Translations under genes and position numbers: made by a program
Shown here: piece after piece, positions 9,801-17,318 of the stretch
Position numbering within the stretch: the stretch's first letter is position 1
How the letters are laid out: each line of letters starts with the position of its first letter
The notes under the pieces: generated by a model
The model's database searches: none
What the model was told of the DNA's origin: nothing
The model's input: only the letters and a program-made list of their open reading frames with translations
NCBI GenBank assembly: GCA_016714045.1
Contig: JADJNY010000002.1
Location: 248,001 to 312,000 of the forward strand
Direction of reading: 5' to 3'
DNA from: Planctomycetota bacterium
GTDB lineage: Bacteria > Planctomycetota > UBA1135 > GCA-002686595
DNA length: 64,000 nt

Positions 9801-10721
9801 GGCGAGCTTGCGCGTGCCCGCGAAGACCAGCGTCGTCCGATGCGCGCGGACGAGCTCGACCGTGCGCGCGTAGATCTCGCTCCACGTCTCGTGCGAGCAG
9901 ACGGTCTCGAGCGGCGAGGGCGGAAGCTCGACCTCGAGGTCGAGCTCGCGCCGATGCCCTTCGTCGATCACTTCGACGTCGCGTCCCGCGCCGCCCAGGA
10001 AGCGCGCGACCACGTCGATCGGCTTCTGCGTCGCGGAGAGCCCGATGCGCTGAGCGCCGGGCGCGAGCGCGTCGAGTCGCTCGAGCGAGAGTGCGAGATG
10101 CGCGCCGCGCTTGTCGCCGATCACGGCGTGGATCTCGTCGACGATCACGGTGCGCACCGTCGCAAGGAGCTTGCGCCCGCTCTCGCTCGTGAGGAGGATC
10201 GCGAGGCTCTCCGGCGTCGTGACGAGGACGTGCGGCGGCGTCCGCAGCATTCCAACGCGCTCCTTCGCCGGCGTGTCGCCGGTGCGCACGGCGACGCGCA
10301 CCTCGGGCAGCGCAGGGTCGAGCTCGCGCAAGCGCGCGAGCGGTGCCGCGAGGTTCTTCTGCACGTCGTTCGACAGCGCCTTGAGCGGCGAGACGTAGAG
10401 CACGCGCGTCTCGTCGGGCAGCGCGGACGCCGCGCGCGCATTCGAGGCGATCCCGGCGCCTGAAACGGAGCCTGCGACCTGCTCGTCCAGCGTCGAATCG
10501 TTCGTTCCGACGCCCTTCGCGCGCTCCGCCGCCTCGACGAACAACGCGTCGAGCGCCGACAAGAACGCCGCGAGCGTCTTGCCCGAGCCCGTCGGCGCCG
10601 CGATCAGGACGTGCATCCCCGCGCGGATCGCGGGCCAGCCGCGCACCTGCGGCGCGGTCGGCGCGCCGACGTCACGCGCGAACCAGGCGCGGATTGTCGG
10701 GTGGAACGGGGTGAGCGCCAT
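6777..10721 (-). CDS. lhr: Lhr-type large ATP-dependent helicase (frameshifted near its 3' end)
   Basis: 1314 residues in this frame from the ATG at 10721; a GTG at 10733 would add four residues. It is a superfamily 2 DEAD/DEAH helicase: Walker A APTGSGKT at 42-49, DEIH box at about residue 190, SATQ motif III, a second RecA domain with HHSSLS and QVGRAGH-type motifs, then the large Lhr winged-helix and DEAD/H-associated regions. Lhr proteins act in DNA repair and unwind DNA-RNA hybrids. A low-complexity insert (AEP/AEH repeats, about 9192-9245) sits in a loop after the helicase core. The true C-terminus continues in another frame (6551-6856) after a six-G run. The gene converges on the repeat-protein gene and has no obvious operon partners. 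Confidence 0.9.
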   Translation of the reverse strand: MALTPFHPTIRAWFARDVGAPTAPQVRGWPAIRAGMHVLIAAPTGSGKTLAAFLSALDALFVEAAERAKGVGTNDSTLDEQVAGSVSGAGIASNARAASALPDETRVLYVSPLKALSNDVQKNLAAPLARLRELDPALPEVRVAVRTGDTPAKERVGMLRTPPHVLVTTPESLAILLTSESGRKLLATVRTVIVDEIHAVIGDKRGAHLALSLERLDALAPGAQRIGLSATQKPIDVVARFLGGAGRDVEVIDEGHRRELDLEVELPPSPLETVCSHETWSEIYARTVELVRAHRTTLVFAGTRKLAERASAELGKLLGPERVGCHHSSLSKERRLAAEERLKRGELAALVATASLELGIDIGDVDLVVQVGATRTIATFLQRVGRAGHGVGRVPKGRIFPLTQDELCETAAILRAVRRGELDRLRMPRAPLDILAQQIVAECACATWDEDALFASFTRAEPYRGLARERFDALVALHTDGRKALLHRALVPAEPAEPAEHAEHAEHAEHDERGEPDVRGQRGEHGAPRARLRGTRRARLVAITSGGAIPDTTQYRVVLEPEGTLVGAVDEDFAIESSAGDVFQLGATSWRILRLERGTLRVADAHGVPPSLPFWFGEAPARSNELSASFSEVRERGHDREWLARECALPPAAADALATYLEEARAALGAMPTTKRIVLERFFDEAGGTQLVVHSAFGSKVNRAFGLALRKRFCRHFGFELQAAANEDAIVLSLGPQHSFALEEVFDYLRAATVRALLVQAVLATPQFGTRWRWNVTRALLLERSQGAKRVPPPILRMRADDLLAQAFPDAVACGENLPPGDLDVPEEHPMVGQTIHDCLHEAMDLDGLVELLQGLESGAIERVARDVDEPSPLARSVLAARPYAFLDDAPLEERRTQAVHARRHADPRRANPLGALDPAAIEAVRAEAWPDPRDAEELHEALLWIGWIRDDEAEPWRAWMDALHAEGRVERARSAWMARESSRDPLVMLRGRMEALGPVFADDPRIDPFEVLGSASHAAGVNEREPSPRSVAPVPHERARDLAALLAQLESEGRAMRTSIGGREAWCDRRLLARIRNRTLETLRRAIAPVATAEWLRFLARWQHLDVESRVEGPGGVYALVRQLAGVEAHAAAWEKRLFAPRVREYRPEWLDELCLTGRVAWGRLWASGKTAPRATPIALVPRDELEHWLALAPPADTTAISWPARAVLDVLEQRGALFQDDLARAAKLLPSDVERGLIELVGLGAVTNDSFASLRALLKPSDQRRTPLVGGGRWSLLRPTSSGPAPRRALRRALRRARPLAPLRRRLPCRRR
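9192..9245. repeat. 9-bp tandem repeat inside the helicase gene
   Basis: Six consecutive 9-bp units (four of one variant, then two of another differing by one base) that keep the frame and encode AEH x4 then AEP x2 on the minus strand. Unit number could vary between strains without breaking the frame. Confidence 0.85.
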
Positions 10722-10738
10722 GATCGGGCGCACATTGT

Positions 10739-10830
10739 AGTCGCAGCTCGCGCCCGCGAGCGCGAGGGTAGTCGCAGCTCGCGCTCGCGAGCGCGGGGGT
10801 CGTCGCAGCTCGCGCTCGCGAGCGCGGAGC
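10739..10830. repeat. Three 31-bp tandem repeats upstream of the helicase gene
   Basis: Three units with a period of exactly 31 bp (common cores start at 10741, 10772 and 10803), differing at a few bases. Each unit contains a self-complementary GC-rich core. The array lies in the presumed promoter or leader region of the minus-strand helicase gene. Confidence 0.8.
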
Positions 10831-10925
10831 CCGGCTCGGTCGGCGAGTCTGGACGCGCATCGCGCGCGAGCACGCGTCGTGGTCGCGCCGGTCGGGGCGC
10901 GCGGTCGCCCGCTTCGCGGCGCGAG

Positions 10926-11576
10926 TCAGAGCCTCTTGAACTCGATCAGCTTGTCGCCGCGCGTGTAGGCGAGCCCCGTCATGCCGTTCGTGAGCGGCTC
11001 GTACATCGTCCCTTGGCCGGGCCAAACGAACTCGCCCTCGGAGCCGTCGTCGAAGCGCAGCGTGAAGAAATAGACGGTCGTGCTGCCCTTGCCCTTCACC
11101 GCGGTCTCGCTGCGGCGCTCGACGACGATCGCGGGCCGGCGCAGCATCGATCGCGCGTCCGAGACCTTCTTCACGGCCGATGCGCGCGCGAGCAGGGCGA
11201 TCGCGGCGAAGATCCAGACGCCCGTGCCGACGTTCCACGCGAGCTCGCCCGTGTCGCCGTGGCGCGCCCAACCGACGAGGCCCGTCACGAGGCCGATCGC
11301 GAAGAACACGCCCGCGAGCGTGCGCAGCTTGCGATACGTGGCGAGCGTCTGCTGGTCCGACGGCGTCCACAGCGCGAGCAGCGCGAACTCGGGCTTCTCG
11401 CGCAGGCGGCGCAGGCGCAAGACGGTCTCGTCGCGCCCCGACACGTCCTTGCCGCCGAGCTGGAGCGGCGTCGCGCAGTATGCGCACAAGGAAAGGTCGG
11501 GACGCTTGAGCTTCGCGCCGCAGTTGGGGCAGTGGGTGCGGAGGGCGGAGTCCGTGCTCGCGGTGTCCGTGCTCAT
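10926..11576 (-). CDS. Zinc-ribbon membrane protein with DUF2500-like domain
   Basis: 216 residues from an ATG. The N-terminus has a zinc ribbon (CPNCG at 16-20 and CAYC at 31-34). Two hydrophobic segments follow at about 85-105 and 114-132. The soluble C-terminal part (about 145-216) contains a YFFTLRFDDG strand and a GMTGLAYTRGDKLIEFKR ending that resembles DUF2500. The topology suggests the ribbon and the tail are on the same side of the membrane. Function unknown. It stands alone between the helicase and two secreted-protein genes, all on the minus strand. Confidence 0.75.
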   Translation of the reverse strand: MSTDTASTDSALRTHCPNCGAKLKRPDLSLCAYCATPLQLGGKDVSGRDETVLRLRRLREKPEFALLALWTPSDQQTLATYRKLRTLAGVFFAIGLVTGLVGWARHGDTGELAWNVGTGVWIFAAIALLARASAVKKVSDARSMLRRPAIVVERRSETAVKGKGSTTVYFFTLRFDDGSEGEFVWPGQGTMYEPLTNGMTGLAYTRGDKLIEFKRL

Positions 11577-11691
11577 GAGGGCGAGGAAGCATATCCCCGC
11601 TCCGCCAAGGCTGCACGGTGTTGGACCGCCGATCGCGTGCGGCGGACGGGTCGCAAGCGCCCTCGATCCGGGCGAAGGCCCGTCCCGCTGG

Positions 11692-12761
11692 CTACGGCGC
11701 GACTCCGAAGCACACCGCGTCGGAGAGCCCGCTGGCGAAGCCCGAGGGATCGGCGGGGTCGCGGTACCAGTACTGCGCGTAGACGAGCGCTCCGGGGACC
11801 AAGAAGGGATCGGCGCCCGACTGGATGCGCGCGTTGAAGTCGTAGGAGAACGCGCCGGTGCAGGGCGCGGGGCCGCCGAGCGAGTCTTGACCGCGCGTCC
11901 TGCGCGTCGGCTGCAAGACGCAGTAGGTCCCGCCCTGGAACGGCTGCGCGTCCTTCGCGAAGCCGTAGAAGAGGAAGCCGCGGCGGTGCGGGACGACGTT
12001 CGACGCGGTGACGAGGAACGGAGTCGCGCTCGATGCGCTCGCGCTGCCGCTGAAACCGATCGACGGCACGCAGCCTTGCGAGTTGAGCTTGCCTTCGCAG
12101 TAGACGCTCGGTCCCGGCGCGTACGTCGCGTCGTACGGGATCGCGCCGATGTCGGCGCGTGAGCCGTCGGGATCGAGCGGGCTCGCGGGATCGCCCGCGT
12201 CGATACAGACGGAGCCCGGCTTCAAATGAATGTCGCCCGACGCGACGTTCCACAGGCCCGGATCGCCCGGCACGTTCCCCACGAGTACCCGACGACCGTG
12301 CAGTGGTCGATGCGCGCCAGATCCGAGAAGAACACGGCCGCTCCCAACGTCGTCGGCGTGGCGAGGAGGATGCACTGCTCCAGTGAAGCGCCGAAGAGCG
12401 CCACCGAGTCGACGCGGAAGCCGACGAGGCGCGAGGACGAGTGCGGGACGTCGTCGCCGAGCTGCACGTAGCCCGCGATGCGCGTCGCGAGCGGACCCGC
12501 GCTGCTCTCGACGGTGAGGACCTTGAACTGGTAGTCGACGTTCTCGGTGTACGTCCCCGGTGCGACGAGGATGCGATCGCCGCTCACGGTCATTGATTGT
12601 TGGACCGCGTACTGGATGCTCGTGTACGGGTTCGCGACCGTTCCGTTCCCCGGCGCCGCGGCGCTCGCGTCGACGTACCAGGTGGTCTGGGCCTGGAGGT
12701 TCGCCGCCGAGACGAGGACGACGAGAACGGTGGACACGGTGGTGAGCGATCGTGTGTTCAT
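11692..12761 (-). pseudogene. Secreted beta-helix-like protein, frameshifted paralogue of the next gene upstream
   Basis: Starts at the ATG at 12761 with a signal peptide (to about AANLQAQ) and a TTWYVDA..APGNGT..NPYTSIQYA start typical of right-handed parallel beta-helix (choice-of-anchor) proteins. The frame breaks at about 12277-12280 (a run of four C on the plus strand) and resumes in another frame with GNVPGDPGLWNVASG, then a C-terminal module (about 11692-12108). The total length is one base short of a multiple of three. Compared with its paralogue (12900-14114), a stretch of about 20 codons before GNVPGDPG is missing, so a short deletion, rather than a sequencing slip alone, may have caused the shift. 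The last ~400 bp are nearly identical to the paralogue. Confidence 0.75.
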
Positions 12762-12899
12762 GCAGAGGCTCGCTTGGGCTCAGGGCCGTTGCCCGGTGCA
12801 GAGGCGGAGTCCGACACGCATGGCTGCGGGGACTCGAACCGCTTCCAACAATCCCGGGAAGATCGAACGGTCCGCAGGCCAAGGTCGCGAAGTCCGCGT

Positions 12900-14114
12900 T
12901 CAGGGTGCGACGCCGAAACAGAGCGCGTCGGAGAGCCCGCTGGCGAAGCCCGAGGGATCGGCGGGGTCGCGGTACCAGTACTGCGCGTAGACGAGCGCTC
13001 CGGGGACCAAGAAGGGATCGGCGCCCGACTGGATGCGCTCGTTGAAGTCGTAGGAGAACGCGCCGGTGCAGGGCGCGGGGCCGCCGAGCGAGTCTTGACC
13101 GCGCGTCCTGCGCGTCGGCTGCAAGACGCAGTAGGTCCCGCCCTGGAACGGCTGCGCGTCCTTCGCGAAGCCGTAGAAGAGGAAGCCGCGCCGGTGCGGG
13201 ACGACGTTCGTCGCGGTGACGAGGAACGGAGTCGCGCTCGATGCGCTCGCGCTGCCGCTGAAACCGATCGACGGCACGCAGCCTTGCGAGTTGAGCTTGC
13301 CTTCGCAGTAGACGCTCGGTCCGGGCGCGTACGTCGCGTCGTACGGGATCGCGCCGATGTCCGCGCGCGAGCCGTCGGGATCGAGCGGGCTCGTGGGATC
13401 GCCGGCGTCGATGCACGGCGAGCCGGGCCTCAGGCGCGCATTGCCCGACGCGACGTCCCACAAACCCGGATCGCCCGGCACGTTCCCGTCCGAGGTCGAA
13501 CCGAAGCCCGCGCTGTACCTCGGCAAGAAGAGCGCTCCGGCGGGGGAGACGTTGCCCCAGGCATTGCCCCACGCGATCGAGTTCTCGAGTTCGATCGTGC
13601 CTCCGTAGGGCTGGCCCACGATGCCCTCCAGGTTGCCGATGATCGTCGACGATTCGATGCGACAGGTCGTGCACTCGATGCCGGCGAGCGACGTGCAGTC
13701 GCGGACGATGCAGCGCCGCACGGTACCCGGTCCGCCGTAGACGCCCGAAACCTGCGTCGTCGTGGTCACGGTGAAGCCCTCCAGCACCGTCGCCGTGAGG
13801 GAACCCGACAGCACCACACCGTCGTCCCCGGACGTCGCGAGGATCGTCGTCACGAGCGGACCTTGGCTGCTCTTGACCGTGATCGACTTCGTGATGAGCA
13901 GCGACTCCACATAGGTCCCTGGGGCGGCGAGCACCGTGTCGCCATCCAAAGTCGTGGGCCGGTCGATCGCGTACTGGAGGCTCGCGTAGGGGCTCGTCGG
14001 GGTGCCGATCCCCGGAGGGACGGCGCCGGCATCGACGAACCACGTCGTCTGCGCGTGCAACGCGGGGAGCGGGAGCGAACTCAGGGCGAGGAGCGCGAAC
14101 AGGGAAGGACGCAT
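12900..14114 (-). CDS. Secreted beta-helix-like protein with C-terminal SQGC-type module
   Basis: 404 residues from the ATG at 14114 (the frame is open upstream, but the signal peptide MRPSLFALLALSSLPLPALHA fixes the start). The mature part begins TTWFVDAGAVPPGIGTPTSPYASLQYAID, followed by about 200 residues of beta-helix-like repeats with an IDAGDPTSPLDPDGSRADIGA segment common in polysaccharide-lyase-like repeat proteins. From about residue 267 comes a module with C.GK..SQGC.P.IG, a GGT.C strand, YAQYWYRDP and a GLSDA..F ending. It is shared with the frameshifted paralogue downstream and, more distantly, with the FG-GAP protein at 41565. Secreted; no catalytic residues could be assigned. 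Confidence 0.8.
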   Translation of the reverse strand: MRPSLFALLALSSLPLPALHAQTTWFVDAGAVPPGIGTPTSPYASLQYAIDRPTTLDGDTVLAAPGTYVESLLITKSITVKSSQGPLVTTILATSGDDGVVLSGSLTATVLEGFTVTTTTQVSGVYGGPGTVRRCIVRDCTSLAGIECTTCRIESSTIIGNLEGIVGQPYGGTIELENSIAWGNAWGNVSPAGALFLPRYSAGFGSTSDGNVPGDPGLWDVASGNARLRPGSPCIDAGDPTSPLDPDGSRADIGAIPYDATYAPGPSVYCEGKLNSQGCVPSIGFSGSASASSATPFLVTATNVVPHRRGFLFYGFAKDAQPFQGGTYCVLQPTRRTRGQDSLGGPAPCTGAFSYDFNERIQSGADPFLVPGALVYAQYWYRDPADPSGFASGLSDALCFGVAP

Positions 14115-14558
14115 GGGAACTCCGCGGTCGATTGGAAGGCGGTGGTTGGGAGCCGTGAGATGGACGGCTCCCCCGCATGGTGGCGCGGGTCCAGCAGACG
14201 GTTGCAATCAAGTTGTCCTTGTTTCGCCGCCGGCGCTCGCCACCCAAGTCGTGGGAATGGAGGGCGGTCGGGAGCTGCGCTCCCAGCGGAGAAGCCGCCG
14301 GGGAAGGGACGTGATGGAGCGCGGCATGTGCTCCACATCGCGGACCGCGCGCAAGCCCGCTCCAACGGGCCGGCCCGTGCTCGCGCGGGGACCGATGGAA
14401 CTTCGGCAACGAGCGAGAGCCAAGGGGAGGACGTGCGCGCCGCGCGAAGGTCCTCGAACGTCGTCGCTCGGTGCCGACCCCGTCCTACCTTCGAGTCACC
14501 CTCGCCGGGCCGAGGACGCGTCCCTAGAATGCTTCGCCCTCGAACGGAGCATCGCCCC
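14115..14558. other. Intergenic region containing a degenerate copy of the interspersed hairpin element
   Basis: 444 bp between divergent genes. Apart from the element at 14251-14420 nothing gene-like is seen; the open frames here have no recognisable features. Promoters for the secreted protein (minus) and lpdA (plus) must lie here, but no clear -35/-10 pair could be picked. Confidence 0.5.
14251..14420 (+). repeat. Interspersed hairpin element, degenerate copy D
   Basis: Aligns along its length with copies A (47815-48020) and B (51066-51266, reversed): a GTGGGAATGGAGG-like start, GGGGAAGGGACG, the ATGTGCTCC.CATC.CGGAC segment, a CGGGCCGG/GGCCCGT hairpin region without perfect arms, and a CAACGAGCGAG ending. 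The arms are imperfect here. Confidence 0.6.
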
Positions 14559-15956
14559 ATGAGCAAGAAGGTCCTCGTCATCGGCGCCGGTCCGGCCGGC
14601 TACGTCTCTGCCATCCGCCTCGCCCAACTCGGGCTCCAGGTGACGGTCGTCGAGAAGGAGTACCTCGGCGGGACGTGCCTCAACGTCGGCTGCATCCCGA
14701 GCAAGGCGCTGATCGCCGCGGGCTCCTTGCTGCACAAGATCGGCGAGGCGAGCACGATGGGCATCACGGCGACGGGCGTGAAGCTCGACGTCGAGAAGCT
14801 CGTTTCGTGGAAGGCAGGCATCGTCGCGAAGCTCACCGGCGGCGTCGGCGGGCTCCTCAAGAACCACAAGGTCGAGGTCGTGATGGGCTCGGCGAGCTTC
14901 GTCGACCGCAACACGGTCAACGTGAAGACGAAGGAGGGCGTGAAGACGATCAAGGCCGACGACATCGTCATCGCGACGGGCTCCGTGCCGATCGCGATCC
15001 CCGGCTTCGCGTTCGACGAGGACAAGGTGTGGTCCTCGACCGGCGCGCTCGCGCCGAAGCGCGTGCCGCAGCACCTCGTCGTGATCGGCGGCGGCTACAT
15101 CGGACTCGAGCTCGGGATGATGTACAGGAAGCTCGGCTCGAAGGTGACCGTGCTCGAAGCGACCGCGGGCGCGTTGCCCGGACAGGAGCGCGACTGCGTC
15201 AAGGTCATCGAGCGCTCGATGAAGAAGCTCGGGATCGAGCTCCTGACCGAGACTTTCGCGCAGGGCTACGAGCACAAGGACGGGAAGTCGTTCGTCCGCA
15301 TCAAGACCAAGGCAGGCGAGAAGACCATCGAATGCGACCAGATCGCGTCGACGGTCGGTCGCAAGCCGTACAGCGAGGGTCTCGCGCTCGACAAGGCGGG
15401 CCTCGCGGTCGACGCGAAGGGCTTCCTCGCCGTCGACAAGCAGATGCGCACGAAGATCGCCAACATCTATGCGATCGGCGACATCGCGGGGCAGCCGATG
15501 CTCGCGCACAAGGGCTCGAAGGAGGGCCTCGTCGCCGCCGGCGTCATCGCGGGGCACAAGGAGGAGTACGACGCGCGCTGCGTGCCCGCCGTGATCTTCA
15601 CGTCGCCGGAGATGGCGTCGGTCGGCCTCACGGAGGAGCAGTGCGCCGCCGCGGGCAAGACGATCAAGACGGGCTCCTTCCCGTTCGCCGCGTCGGGTCG
15701 CGCGATGAGCCTGATGGACACGGAGGGCTTCGTGAAGATCATCGCGGACGCGAAGACCGACGAGCTGCTGGGCGTGCACATGGTCGGCCCCGAGGTGACC
15801 GAGCTCGTGGCCGAGGCCGCGCTCGCGATCGAGATGGGCGCCACCAGCGAGGACCTCGCGCGCACGATCCACGCGCACCCGACCCTGCCCGAAGCGATGA
15901 TGGAGGCCGCGGAGGCCGTGCACGGGATGGCCGTGCACATCTACCAGAAGAAGTGA
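14559..15956 (+). CDS. lpdA: Dihydrolipoyl dehydrogenase (E3)
   Basis: 465 residues from the ATG at 14559, the usual length for the family. It oxidises protein-bound dihydrolipoamide with NAD+ as the E3 component of 2-oxoacid dehydrogenase and glycine cleavage complexes. Visible: FAD dinucleotide fold VIGAGPAGYVSAI at the N-terminus, redox disulfide Cys40/Cys45 in GGTCLNVGC, NAD-binding VVIGGGYIGLELG, the second FAD motif AIGDIAG, and the C-terminal catalytic HAHPTLPEA (His-Glu pair). The lipoate ligase-type gene lipB follows about 200 bp downstream, consistent with a lipoate-related grouping. No E1 or E2 gene is in the window. Confidence 0.97.
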   Translation: MSKKVLVIGAGPAGYVSAIRLAQLGLQVTVVEKEYLGGTCLNVGCIPSKALIAAGSLLHKIGEASTMGITATGVKLDVEKLVSWKAGIVAKLTGGVGGLLKNHKVEVVMGSASFVDRNTVNVKTKEGVKTIKADDIVIATGSVPIAIPGFAFDEDKVWSSTGALAPKRVPQHLVVIGGGYIGLELGMMYRKLGSKVTVLEATAGALPGQERDCVKVIERSMKKLGIELLTETFAQGYEHKDGKSFVRIKTKAGEKTIECDQIASTVGRKPYSEGLALDKAGLAVDAKGFLAVDKQMRTKIANIYAIGDIAGQPMLAHKGSKEGLVAAGVIAGHKEEYDARCVPAVIFTSPEMASVGLTEEQCAAAGKTIKTGSFPFAASGRAMSLMDTEGFVKIIADAKTDELLGVHMVGPEVTELVAEAALAIEMGATSEDLARTIHAHPTLPEAMMEAAEAVHGMAVHIYQKK

Positions 15957-16164
15957 GGCGCGCGCGCGACCGTTCGGCCGCCCTCGGGGCCTCCCGATCG
16001 CAGTCGGACGCGCGCACGCAGCGCTCCCCTCGCTCGAAGCACGCAACGCTCGATCCCGGGGCCGCACTCGCCGCGCCGCGCTCGATCCTCGGCGCCCGCA
16101 CGGCGGCGAGCGATCGAACGGTGCCTCAGCTCGTCCCTCGCCCACGTTCCTCCGCGCATCGTCC

Positions 16165-16794
16165 ATGGACCCGATCCACGTCCGCCGCCTCGGTCGCACG
16201 CGCTACGAAGCAGCGCACGCGCTGCAGCAGGAGCTGCTCGCCGCGCGCCTCGACGGGGCGATCGGCGACACGCTGCTGCTCACCGAGCACGAGCGCGTCG
16301 TGACGCTCGGCCGCGGTTCGCCGCGCGGCGCGGAGGGCGCCACGGCGCTGCCCGTCGTCCCGGTCGAGCGCGGGGGCGAGGCGACGTGGCACGGGCCGGG
16401 TCAGCTCGTCGCGTACCCGATCCTGCTGCTCCCGGAGGCGCAGCGCGACCTGCACCGCTACCTGCGCGACCTGGAAGAGGTCGTGATCGGCGTGCTCGCG
16501 TCGTTCGGCGTCGAGGGCGCGCGCGTCGAGGGCAAGACCGGAGTGTGGATCGGCGGCCTCAAGGTGTGCTCGATCGGCGTCGCGGTGCGGCGCTGGGTGA
16601 CGTGGCACGGGCTCGCGCTCAACGTCGACAACGACCTCGCCGACTTCCGCGCGTTCGCGCCGTGCGGCCTCGACCCGAACGTGATGACGCGCCTTTCGGA
16701 CCACGCGCAGGGCGTCACGCTGGCGGCGACGGAGCGCGCGCTCCTCGCGAGCTTCGCGCGCACCTTCGGCCGCGAGTGGGTCGAAGAGCCGTGA
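16165..16794 (+). CDS. lipB: Octanoyltransferase (lipoate biosynthesis)
   Basis: 209 residues from the ATG at 16165. LipB transfers octanoyl from acyl carrier protein to lipoyl domains, the first step of lipoate synthesis. The signature RGGEATWHGPGQLVAYP is at 69-85, the catalytic lysine is Lys133 in IGGLKVCSIGV and the catalytic cysteine is Cys167 in FAPCGLDP, both in their expected places. It lies downstream of lpdA on the same strand. No lipA is visible in the window. Confidence 0.96.
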   Translation: MDPIHVRRLGRTRYEAAHALQQELLAARLDGAIGDTLLLTEHERVVTLGRGSPRGAEGATALPVVPVERGGEATWHGPGQLVAYPILLLPEAQRDLHRYLRDLEEVVIGVLASFGVEGARVEGKTGVWIGGLKVCSIGVAVRRWVTWHGLALNVDNDLADFRAFAPCGLDPNVMTRLSDHAQGVTLAATERALLASFARTFGREWVEEP

Positions 16795-16909
16795 CCGCGG
16801 TCGCGGCGCGGCGCCCAAAGCGCTCGCACCTCGCTGGAGCGGTCTCGTCCGATCGCGGCGGGTTCGCGCGGACCGCTCGGCGCGAGCCTGGGCGCGCTAC
16901 ACTGCCCGG

Positions 16910-17167
16910 ATGAAGATCCAGATCCTGTTCTGCAATGCTTGAGGGTACCGGGAGAAGGCCGCGGGTCTCGCGGCCGACATTCGGAAGGCGACCGGCGTCG
17001 AGTGCGACATCCAGGTCGGCTCGACGGGCCAGTTCGACGTCCTGATCGACGGGACGGTCGTCGCGTCGCGCGGCAAGGGCTTCCTGACGCGCCTGCTCGG
17101 CGGCGGGTGGCCCGACCACGAGGACGTGATCGAGATCGTGAAGGAGCGCCAGCAGCGCGCGAGCTGA
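16910..17167 (+). CDS. Rdx/SelW-like selenoprotein (CxxU, in-frame TGA)
   Basis: Reading from the ATG at 16910 through the TGA at 16940-16942 gives an 85-residue protein ending at the TGA at 17165-17167. The frame would be hidden by ordinary gene calling. The N-terminus is a beta strand followed by C8-N-A-U11, the thioredoxin-like CxxU redox motif of the Rdx family (SelW/SelT/SelH/Rdx12 group). Next come a helix (GYREKAAGLAADI), a central G.FDVLIDG strand pair, SRGKGF and a C-terminal helix (HEDVIEIVKE). The length and order match SelW-like proteins. A strong hairpin just after the TGA fits a bacterial SECIS. A Cys at position 11 would give the common non-selenium homologue. No selA, selB, selD or tRNA-Sec gene is in the window, so decoding depends on genes elsewhere. 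A small thiol-redox role is likely but unproven. Confidence 0.85.
16940..16975 (+). promoter_or_regulatory. Putative bacterial SECIS element with recoded UGA
   Basis: After the TGA at 16940-16942 comes a perfect 7-bp stem (16957-16963 paired with 16969-16975) with a five-base GGTCT apical loop beginning 21 bases after the TGA. Bacterial SECIS elements carry such an apical loop about 16-37 bases downstream of the UGA, with a G among the first two loop bases; both conditions hold. The stem lies within codons 16-22 of the selenoprotein. Confidence 0.75.
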
Positions 17168-17318
17168 CACGCAGCGATCCGTCGGCGCCTCGCTCGAGCC
17201 GCGTGCACGGCCTGCGAGCCGCGACGTGGATCCGCCACGCGTGCTCGCTAGACTCGCGCCGAGCGCCGCTCGGGCTCGTGCAGGACGAGTTCTGCTCTAC
17301 CGCGGCGCACTCCACGCC

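Noticed and set aside
10739..10830. CRISPR array
   Set aside because: The units are contiguous with no unique spacers, and there are no cas genes.
16715..17170. Antisense frame over the selenoprotein region
   Set aside because: No recognisable protein features; it overlaps lipB and the Rdx frame, both of which have clear family motifs.
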